Made by a program: the position numbers and the translations under genes
NCBI GenBank assembly: GCA_902803685.1
Contig: CADCQR010000110.1
Location: forward strand, 1 to 5,350
Source: an uncultured Erysipelotrichaceae bacterium
GTDB taxonomy: Bacteria; Bacillota_I; Bacilli_A; RF39; UBA660
Direction: 5' to 3'
DNA length: 5,350 nt
Shown here: positions 1 through 5,350 of the stretch, in pieces
Layout of the letters: each line of letters opens with the position of its first letter
Position numbering within the stretch: the first letter of the stretch is position 1
Notes under the pieces: model-generated
The model's database searches: none
Told to the model about the DNA's origin: nothing
The model's input: the letters and a program-made list of their open reading frames with translations, nothing else

Positions 1-46
1 AAATATGTTATAATTTGATTTATAAATATGTTATAATTATTAATAG
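1..46 (+). repeat. Tandem 23-base direct repeat, two copies
   Basis: AAATATGTTATAATT occurs perfectly at 1-15 and again at 24-38, giving a 23-base period. The last 8 bases of each unit (16-23 and 39-46) have diverged. The repeat touches the window edge, so further copies may lie upstream. Each copy contains TGTTATAAT, so the repeat also duplicates a promoter-like element. The repeat is plain in the sequence; any function is inference, and low-complexity AT-rich DNA makes short repeats more likely by chance. Confidence 0.7.
29..37 (+). promoter_or_regulatory. Candidate extended -10 promoter for essC
   Basis: TGTTATAAT matches the extended -10 consensus TGnTATAAT exactly. No good -35 hexamer sits at the normal distance: the bases 17 upstream are the TATAAT of the first repeat copy. 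Extended -10 promoters can work without a -35. Transcription would begin near base 44, giving a leader of about 26 bases that includes the Shine-Dalgarno site. A second identical element lies at 6-14. essC could instead, or also, be transcribed from an upstream operon promoter outside the window. Confidence 0.4.
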
Positions 47-54
47 GATATTAT

Positions 55-60
55 AAGGAG
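55..60 (+). promoter_or_regulatory. Ribosome binding site of essC
   Basis: AAGGAG lies 9 bases before the ATG at 70 and 6 bases before an in-frame TTG at 67. An in-frame TTG at 61 directly abuts it and is too close to be used. The spacing and the preference for ATG decide the start at 70. Confidence 0.8.
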
Positions 61-69
61 TTGGTATTG

Positions 70-3000
70 ATGCGGATATTTATATTAGATAAGGAAAAAC
101 TTACTAAATTTAATTTACCAAGTAAGGTATCTGGTGTATTTGCAATTGATTACCTACCGGCTAACTCAAAATTAAAAAGAACTGTAAGTATTGAATCTCA
201 AAATGATAAATGGTTAGTCAAGAGTAACGGAAGTATTGATGTTGGTAATTCCATGGAAAATACATCTAATCACATATTAAGCGAATATGAATATACTCCT
301 TTAACTGTAAAAGATAGGGTGGATAATGTAGGATTATATTGTGTTCCTAGTATAGAAACTGAATATACAAAATATACATTAAATCAGGATAAGATATTAA
401 TTGGTTGTGGAAGTAACAATGCTATAAATTATAGGCAGGATTTGGTTTTACCAAATCATGTGTTAATAAGTAAGCAGCAAAATAAATGGTATGTTCAGGC
501 TGTGGCAAGTGATATGTGTTTTGCATATATTAATGATAAAAGGATAACTACTGCAGAGCTTAAGGCCGGTGATGTAATTTTTATATACGGATTAAAAATT
601 ATATGGATGGGAAATTTTATTCAGGTTAATAATCCACAGGGGCGTGTGGCTATCAATAGTGCATGTTTAATTCAGTATTCTGATGAGCATGTTTACGACA
701 ATGCGCAGATAGAACCAGTATCAGAAGAAGATTTATCAAGAGAATTGTATTCAGAAACAGATTATTTTTTTCATACTCCACGATTGAAGCAGAGCATAAA
801 GGAAGAAAAAATACAAATTGATGATCCGCCATCAATGGCTAAACCAGAAGAATTGCCATTTTGGTTGACAATTGGGTCATCTCTTACTATGGTTTCTTCT
901 ACATTAATTACAATTTATTCTACGGTTAGTAGTATGATATTTGGTAATTACAGTATTTATCAGATGTTACCGCAGATTTTTATTTGTATAATAATGATTA
1001 TAGGGTCGTTATTAATGCCTTTTTTACTTAGCCGGTATCAAAAGAAAAGACAGAAAAAACTAGAAGCATTGACAAAGCAAATGTATAAAGCGTATTTAGA
1101 TAAGAAGGAATCAAAGATTGATTTTGAACTGGAAAAAGAGATTCAAATATTAAAGTCTAATTTTCCAGCTATTTCCGAATGTTATTCTAAAGCTTTGACT
1201 GGAAATAAATCTATTATTTGGTCAAAAGAAGTAACCGATGATGATTTTTTAACTGTACGTCTAGGGATTGGTACTACTAAGTCAAAGGTGGTGGTTAATG
1301 CAGATGAGGAACATTTTTCATTAGGAAAAAGTGCTTTTGAGAAAAAGGTTTCTGAAATAAAGCAAAAATCTGAAACTATCAGTAATGTACCTGTGACATT
1401 TTCTTTTTTAGAAAAAAACGTTTCATCAATTATTTGCAATATTAAAAGGTCAGAAGATTATATTAATGGGTTATTGTTGCAAATTTTAGCTTATCATAGT
1501 CCCCAAGATTTAAAAATTGTCCTTTTGTTAGATGGTAAGGATAGCGAAAAATATTCTTATATCAAATATTCTCCTCATTGTTTAAGTGATGATAAAACAA
1601 TGCGTTATTTTGGTACTACCATGGATGATATTAAAAAAATATCATCTTATCTGGAAATAGAATTTGCAAAAAGAATTGGAAGAAAGAATGGTACGGATGA
1701 TCTTGATGGCAATCAAACTGCCATTTCTAGTGATTCACCTGCATATACTAATTTTTCGCCGTATTATTTAATAATAACAAATAATTATACGATGGTTAAA
1801 AATATTAACATTGTTAAAGATGTTATAAATGCAAAAGTTAATCTTGGTTTTTCACTGACTATTTTAGATGAATCTATGCAGTCATTACCAAATGAATGTT
1901 CTGGTTTTATTTTGCTGTATGAGGGAGAAAGTTGTATCCTTGAAAAAGATATAAATAATCAAACTGTATTTGAGCCAGAGATAGTCCAGGGGATAAGTAT
2001 GAGAAATGTAGTTAATAAATTGGCAAATGTTCCAATGCAATTTGTTGATGAAGCTTCACAATTACCTACCTCTCTTACGTTTTTAGAAATGTATGGAGCT
2101 GCTAGGGTTGAACAACTAAATATCTTAAACAGGTGGAAATTAAATGATCCCACGCTTTCTTTAAAAACTCCAATTGGTGTTCATACTAATGGTGATTTAT
2201 TTATATTGGATTTGCATGAGAAAGAGCATGGTCCACATGGATTAATTGCTGGGTCTACTGGTTCTGGTAAGTCCGAGTTTATTATCACATTTTTATTATC
2301 TATGGCTGTAAATTATCATCCTGATGAAGTTCAATTTGTATTAATCGATTATAAAGGTGGTGGCTTAGCTGGTGCTTTTGAAAATAGAGAAACAAATACT
2401 AGAATTCCACATGTTGTTGGTACTATAACTAACTTGGATGTTAGTGATATGAATAGAACTTTGGTGTCTATAAATTCTGAATTAAAGAGACGACAAGTGA
2501 TGTTTAATGAGGCAAAGAACGTTACTGGAGAAAGTACTATTGACATTTATAAATATCAACATTATTATCGTGAAGGTATTTTGAAAGAACCAGTGTCGCA
2601 TTTATTTATTGTGAGTGATGAATTTGCAGAATTAAAATCGCAGCAACCGGAGTTTATGAATGAGCTGATTTCAACTGCTCGTATTGGACGTTCATTAGGG
2701 GTTCATCTGATTTTGGCGACGCAGAAACCATCTGGGGTGGTAAATGATCAGATTTGGTCAAATGCAAAGTTTAGGATTTGTCTAAAGGTTCAAGATAGAA
2801 GTGATAGTGTTGAGGTTTTAAAAAGACCAGATGCCGCCAGTTTGAAGGAAACCGGGCGATTCTATTTGCAAGTTGGTTATGATGAGTATTTTGATATTGG
2901 TCAATCTGGCTGGGCTGGCGCAAAGTATATACCTACTGATGCAATTATTAAAAAAACAGATGACACAATTTATATGATTGATAATGTTGGTAACATAGTA

Positions 3001-4692
3001 AAAACATTACAAGACCCTGTAAAAATTGACAAATCTGAGGCTAAAGGTGATCAGCTAACTAATATTGTAAAATATATAGTAGGTATTGCTGAAGCAGAAA
3101 AATATGTACCAAAAAAATTGTGGCTTGATAAAATTCCTGAGTTTATTACTTTAAGCGCATTAAAAGAAAAATATAATTACCAATTAATAGCAAATAGAAT
3201 AATTTCGATAATCGGTGAATTTGATAATCCTGCTCAGCAAATGCAGGGGTTATTAACGTTAGATATTACTGAAAATAATACGTTAATTTATGGTACTGCA
3301 AATAGTGGTAAAGAGAATCTTTTGCAAACAATGATTTATTTTATCGTTACTAATTATCTTCCTGAAGATATTAACTTATACATTTTGGATTTTGGGGCGG
3401 AAACATTAAAGTCATTTGGCGCTGCTCCACAGGTCGGTGATGTATGTACTCTTTCTGATGAGGTTAAAATAATGAATTTGTTAATTATGATTGATAAAGA
3501 GTTAGATAGGAGAAAAGAGTTGTTTGTAGATTATAATGGTAATTATGTTGATTATTTAAGACTGGCTAAGCGTAAATTACCGTTGATTCATGTCATTATT
3601 AATAATAATGAGGCCTTTAATGAGTCTATGGGAAAATTAGCTGATCTTACAAGTACTTTATATCGTGATAGTTCAAAATATGGCGTTACTTTTACGATTA
3701 CTACTGGTGCGGCTAATAGTTTTGGCTATAGAATGGCCGAATATTTTCCAAATAAATTGTGTTTACAAATGCCAAATGATGAGGATTATAGATCAGTATT
3801 AAATTGTCAAAGAGGATTAGTGCCAGCTAAATGTCTTGGGCGTGGTGTATCTGGTATAGGAGATATTAAATTTGAGTTTCAGACCGCTTATATTGCTAAA
3901 TTAGAAAACATTGCACAAATTATAAAAAATACAAACGATAAATTAAAAGAGGTTGTTAAAACTCATGCTAAAAGAATACCTGTACTGCCTGATGTGGTGT
4001 CAGTTGAACATATAATTCCAAGTTTACAGGGATTATCAGAAGTTCCTATTGGTGTTGATATTAGTTCCAAGGAACCGCTTTGTTATAACTTTATCAAAAA
4101 TAAGATAACAGGAATCGTTTATAATAATATTGATGATACAATTCCGTTTTTCTATTCACTATTTTCAATTATTAAAACAATTCCAAAACTTAAAATAAGG
4201 ACAATTGATTTAATGAAAAAGTTTGATATATCTCAAATTAGTGTAGATTGTTATGTTGATAGATTTGAGGCAGTTATAAAGGCTTTTGTTGCGGAAATTG
4301 ATAAAGTTGAGAGAGATTCAAATGCTTTTAATGTTGTATATTTTATTAATGGTATTTCAAGGATTAAAGAACATTTAAAAAATGAACCTTCTTTATTTCA
4401 GCAGTTGTTTGAAAAAGTGAAAAACTCTAAAAATGTATATTTGATTATTTCAGATGCGTATGAATTATATAAGCAATTTCAATTGGACCCAATTTGCCGT
4501 CAATTGGTTTCAAATCAAAATGGGATCTGGATTGGTGAAGGTATAGGGACACAAATTTTGTTTAAAATAAGTAAAATTGATCCAGATTATGCTAATGTAA
4601 ATTATCCTGGTATGGCATTTTCTATTAATGATGGTGTTGTAACACCAATTAGAATGGTTTTAACAGAAAGGGATGAAACTAATGAAAAATAA
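70..4692 (+). CDS. essC: Type VIIb secretion system membrane ATPase EssC (YukBA-like)
   Basis: EssC is the motor of the Bacillota type VII (Ess/Yuk) secretion system. It sits in the cytoplasmic membrane, recognises WXG100/LXG-type substrates and drives their export. The 1540-residue product has the full family layout. An N-terminal FHA-like region (about 1-195) includes a clear second FHA fold with IGCGS at 111-115 and NH at 129-130. Two membrane helices lie at about 265-291 and 300-320, followed by a basic, charged, probably helical segment (322-366). An intermediate domain (about 370-660) precedes three FtsK/SpoIIIE ATPase domains. Domain 1 (about 670-1000) has Walker A GSTGSGKS (728-735), Walker B ending in D850-E851, and ATQKPSG (883-889). 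Domain 2 (about 1045-1290) has an altered Walker A GTANSGKE (1075-1082) and N1178 where the Walker B aspartate is expected. Domain 3 (about 1326-1535) keeps the fold but has no P-loop (VYNNIDDT around 1350-1357), as is usual for T7SSb. The length is slightly above the usual 1480-1500 residues. The frame is intact, and the start is set by AAGGAG at 55-60. The gene overlaps the EsaB gene by 11 bases. Family assignment is firm; the substrates are unknown. Confidence 0.97.
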   Translation: MRIFILDKEKLTKFNLPSKVSGVFAIDYLPANSKLKRTVSIESQNDKWLVKSNGSIDVGNSMENTSNHILSEYEYTPLTVKDRVDNVGLYCVPSIETEYTKYTLNQDKILIGCGSNNAINYRQDLVLPNHVLISKQQNKWYVQAVASDMCFAYINDKRITTAELKAGDVIFIYGLKIIWMGNFIQVNNPQGRVAINSACLIQYSDEHVYDNAQIEPVSEEDLSRELYSETDYFFHTPRLKQSIKEEKIQIDDPPSMAKPEELPFWLTIGSSLTMVSSTLITIYSTVSSMIFGNYSIYQMLPQIFICIIMIIGSLLMPFLLSRYQKKRQKKLEALTKQMYKAYLDKKESKIDFELEKEIQILKSNFPAISECYSKALTGNKSIIWSKEVTDDDFLTVRLGIGTTKSKVVVNADEEHFSLGKSAFEKKVSEIKQKSETISNVPVTFSFLEKNVSSIICNIKRSEDYINGLLLQILAYHSPQDLKIVLLLDGKDSEKYSYIKYSPHCLSDDKTMRYFGTTMDDIKKISSYLEIEFAKRIGRKNGTDDLDGNQTAISSDSPAYTNFSPYYLIITNNYTMVKNINIVKDVINAKVNLGFSLTILDESMQSLPNECSGFILLYEGESCILEKDINNQTVFEPEIVQGISMRNVVNKLANVPMQFVDEASQLPTSLTFLEMYGAARVEQLNILNRWKLNDPTLSLKTPIGVHTNGDLFILDLHEKEHGPHGLIAGSTGSGKSEFIITFLLSMAVNYHPDEVQFVLIDYKGGGLAGAFENRETNTRIPHVVGTITNLDVSDMNRTLVSINSELKRRQVMFNEAKNVTGESTIDIYKYQHYYREGILKEPVSHLFIVSDEFAELKSQQPEFMNELISTARIGRSLGVHLILATQKPSGVVNDQIWSNAKFRICLKVQDRSDSVEVLKRPDAASLKETGRFYLQVGYDEYFDIGQSGWAGAKYIPTDAIIKKTDDTIYMIDNVGNIVKTLQDPVKIDKSEAKGDQLTNIVKYIVGIAEAEKYVPKKLWLDKIPEFITLSALKEKYNYQLIANRIISIIGEFDNPAQQMQGLLTLDITENNTLIYGTANSGKENLLQTMIYFIVTNYLPEDINLYILDFGAETLKSFGAAPQVGDVCTLSDEVKIMNLLIMIDKELDRRKELFVDYNGNYVDYLRLAKRKLPLIHVIINNNEAFNESMGKLADLTSTLYRDSSKYGVTFTITTGAANSFGYRMAEYFPNKLCLQMPNDEDYRSVLNCQRGLVPAKCLGRGVSGIGDIKFEFQTAYIAKLENIAQIIKNTNDKLKEVVKTHAKRIPVLPDVVSVEHIIPSLQGLSEVPIGVDISSKEPLCYNFIKNKITGIVYNNIDDTIPFFYSLFSIIKTIPKLKIRTIDLMKKFDISQISVDCYVDRFEAVIKAFVAEIDKVERDSNAFNVVYFINGISRIKEHLKNEPSLFQQLFEKVKNSKNVYLIISDAYELYKQFQLDPICRQLVSNQNGIWIGEGIGTQILFKISKIDPDYANVNYPGMAFSINDGVVTPIRMVLTERDETNEK
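4667..4672 (+). promoter_or_regulatory. Ribosome binding site of esaB, inside the essC end
   Basis: AAAGGG lies within the last codons of essC. It directly abuts an ATG at 4673, too close for use, and is 9 bases before the in-frame ATG at 4682. This favours 4682 as the true start of the EsaB protein and places its initiation site inside essC, which suggests translational coupling. Confidence 0.6.
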
Positions 4693-4936
4693 GTTATTAG
4701 TTGAAATTATTGTTCCTACGATAGAAGCAACCTATGATCTATATATTCCAATTAATAGGCGTATAGGTAATATAATTACTTTGTTAAATAAAACAATTCA
4801 AGAAATAAGTGACGGATGTTTCGTTGGCGATAATACAACTGCTTTGTATAATCGGGATACAAATTACAAATATAATCCTAATGACTTGGTTTTTAATACT
4901 GATATTAGAAATGGGACTAGTTTAATTTTGCTATAA
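4682..4936 (+). CDS. esaB: EsaB/YukD-family ubiquitin-like T7SS accessory protein
   Basis: This is an 84-residue protein beginning MKNKLLVEIIVPT. It resembles the YukD/EsaB family: small cytosolic proteins with a ubiquitin-like fold that belong to type VIIb loci and affect secretion or its regulation. The visible signs are the opening beta-strand (LLVEIIVP), the YDLYIP strand that pairs with it, a helix around IGNIITLLNKTIQEI, and the family-typical ending IRNGTSLILL, which matches the usual NGTxLILx terminal strand. The size fits the roughly 80-residue norm. There is no signal peptide or membrane helix. An in-frame ATG at 4673 would add MKL, but AAAGGG at 4667-4672 is spaced correctly only for 4682. 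The gene overlaps essC by 11 bases and is followed by a terminator, so it is probably the last gene of the operon. In Bacillus subtilis and Staphylococcus aureus the equivalent gene precedes essC, so the order here differs. The call rests on short-protein pattern recognition plus context. Confidence 0.85.
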   Translation: MKNKLLVEIIVPTIEATYDLYIPINRRIGNIITLLNKTIQEISDGCFVGDNTTALYNRDTNYKYNPNDLVFNTDIRNGTSLILL

Positions 4937-4997
4937 ATTATTTTGGTGATTTTTAAATTAAATAAGAATATTTTGTTTAAGTAATTGTTTTTATAAT

Positions 4998-5046
4998 AAA
5001 AAATCCTTTTATAAGATATACTTTATAATCTTAAGAAGGATTTTTT
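4998..5046. terminator. Intrinsic terminator ending the essC-esaB operon, possibly bidirectional
   Basis: AAAAAATCCTT (4998-5008) and AAGGATTTTTT (5036-5046) are perfect 11-base inverted repeats. The stem extends inward through 5009-5010 with 5034-5035 (one G-T pair), a bulged A at 5011, and 5012-5017 with 5028-5033, closing on a loop of about 10 bases. The 3' arm ends in six T, giving a U-tract for + strand transcripts. The A-run on the 5' arm gives the same on the other strand, so it could also stop leftward transcripts. The stem is AU-rich with only a few G-C pairs, which suits an AT-rich genome. It starts 61 bases after the esaB stop. Confidence 0.8.
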
Positions 5047-5279
5047 AATTTTATATGGATAACAAAATAAATTCATTAATAGTTGGTACCATAGTATTTT
5101 ATTTTTATGTTGTGCAAATATTAATAAATATTATACTATATGTGCAGAAAAATTTTTAGATAAATATTTTTTTGGTTAAATTAGTATTTTATTGTACTTT
5201 TTGCATTTTTGTATATGAGAGGCATCATATCGGTTGTATCTCTACAAAAAATATATTGAATGACAGTTGACATAGTTTG

Positions 5280-5308
5280 TTGCATAAAAATGTTTTTTGT
5301 GATATTAT
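5280..5308 (+). promoter_or_regulatory. Promoter of the gene starting at 5337
   Basis: TTGCAT (5280-5285) and TATTAT (5303-5308) are separated by exactly 17 bases. TGA directly before the -10 makes it an extended -10 (TGnTATTAT). Transcription would start near 5314-5316, about 20 bases before the start codon. It lies downstream of the terminator, so the next gene appears to be an independent transcription unit. A TTGACA at 5267-5272 lies just upstream but has no matching -10 at 17 bases. Confidence 0.6.
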
Positions 5309-5323
5309 ATAAGTACATTTTAA

Positions 5324-5331
5324 GGCGGAGG
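5324..5331 (+). promoter_or_regulatory. Ribosome binding site of the partial gene at 5337
   Basis: GGCGGAGG contains GGAGG and is a strong Shine-Dalgarno match, standing out in this AT-rich stretch. It ends 5 bases before the ATG at 5337. Confidence 0.75.
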
Positions 5332-5336
5332 TTTAT

Positions 5337-5350
5337 ATGGAGACAGCATT
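5337..5350 (+). CDS. Start of an unidentified gene, cut by the window end
   Basis: Only ATG GAG ACA GCA and two further bases are visible, reading Met-Glu-Thr-Ala. The start is supported by a strong ribosome binding site at 5324-5331 and a good promoter at 5280-5308. Too little is present to say what it encodes. It lies past the T7SS operon terminator, so a shared function with essC and esaB cannot be assumed. Confidence 0.7.

Larger units (their letters stand above)
4937..5336. other. AT-rich intergenic region, 400 bases without a confident gene
   Basis: This stretch contains the terminator (4998-5046), the promoter and ribosome binding site of the next gene (5280-5331), and a weaker promoter-like pair, TTGTGC (5110-5115) and TATACT (5132-5137) separated by 16 bases. 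TGTGCA appears twice, at 5111-5116 and 5141-5146. Two short open frames are present and unproven: a 34-codon hydrophobic one on the + strand (5055-5159) and a 45-codon one on the - strand (5181-5318), neither with a well-placed ribosome binding site. I see no tRNA, recognisable riboswitch, or insertion-sequence ends. Confidence 0.7.

Noticed and set aside
61..69. Upstream in-frame TTG starts for EssC at 61 and 67
   Set aside because: The TTG at 61 abuts the Shine-Dalgarno site and cannot be used. The TTG at 67 is possible by spacing, but the ATG at 70 with 9-base spacing is the better start.
653..835. 60-codon open frame on the - strand within essC
   Set aside because: It lies opposite a well-conserved, full-length EssC coding region, has no recognisable product, and is the kind of frame AT-rich coding DNA produces on its opposite strand.
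1182..1439. 85-codon open frame on the - strand within essC
   Set aside because: It is a shadow of the EssC intermediate domain, with no family resemblance and no independent promoter or ribosome binding site that I can see.
1959..2546. Two - strand open frames (1959-2153 and 2349-2546) opposite ATPase domain 1
   Set aside because: They lie opposite the most conserved part of EssC, around Walker A and the following helices, so the coding constraint explains them.
4673..4675. ATG at 4673 as the start of esaB
   Set aside because: It directly abuts AAAGGG, leaving no spacer. The in-frame ATG at 4682 is properly spaced and gives a protein of typical family length.
5217..5243. Possible hairpin between GAGAG and TCTCT flanking CATCATATCGG
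   Set aside because: Only four or five base pairs form before mismatches, with a long loop, and there is no U-tract. I see no riboswitch or terminator in it.
5267..5272. TTGACA as the -35 of the next gene's promoter
   Set aside because: Although a perfect -35, the bases 17 downstream (ATGTTT) are not a -10, and the good TATTAT lies 30 bases away. TTGCAT at 5280 has the right spacing.

Overview
The window is strongly AT-rich, has Shine-Dalgarno sites of the AAGGAG type, and is dominated by one very large gene. That gene encodes EssC, the membrane FtsK/SpoIIIE-family ATPase of a type VIIb (Ess/Yuk) secretion system. This architecture (N-terminal FHA region, two membrane helices, three tandem ATPase domains) is typical of low-GC Gram-positive bacteria (Bacillota). 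I cannot name the genus from the sequence.

Layout: bases 1-60 are a leader with a 15-base direct repeat, each copy carrying a perfect extended -10 promoter element, followed by a Shine-Dalgarno site. essC fills 70-4692 and is intact. A short gene for an EsaB/YukD ubiquitin-like protein (4682-4936) overlaps the end of essC by 11 bases, so the two are almost certainly co-translated. About 60 bases later a strong, nearly symmetric hairpin with A and T flanks (4998-5046) probably ends the operon. The remaining AT-rich intergenic DNA holds one good promoter (TTGCAT-17-TATTAT with an extended -10) and a clear ribosome binding site for a new gene that starts at 5337 and runs off the window.

How they work together: EssC is the motor and substrate-recognition hub of the T7SSb channel, and EsaB is a small cytosolic accessory or regulatory component. 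The other core parts (EsxA/YukE WXG100 substrate, EssA, EssB/YukC, EsaA/YueB) and any LXG toxins are not in this window and would be expected upstream or elsewhere.

The most unusual points are in EssC: its second ATPase domain has lost both the Walker A Ser/Thr (GKE instead of GKS/T) and the Walker B aspartate (INN instead of IDN), which leaves domain 1 as the only domain with an intact canonical active site. Other points are the essC-then-esaB gene order and two short, unproven open frames in the intergenic region. I see no CRISPR array, tRNA, rRNA or insertion sequence.
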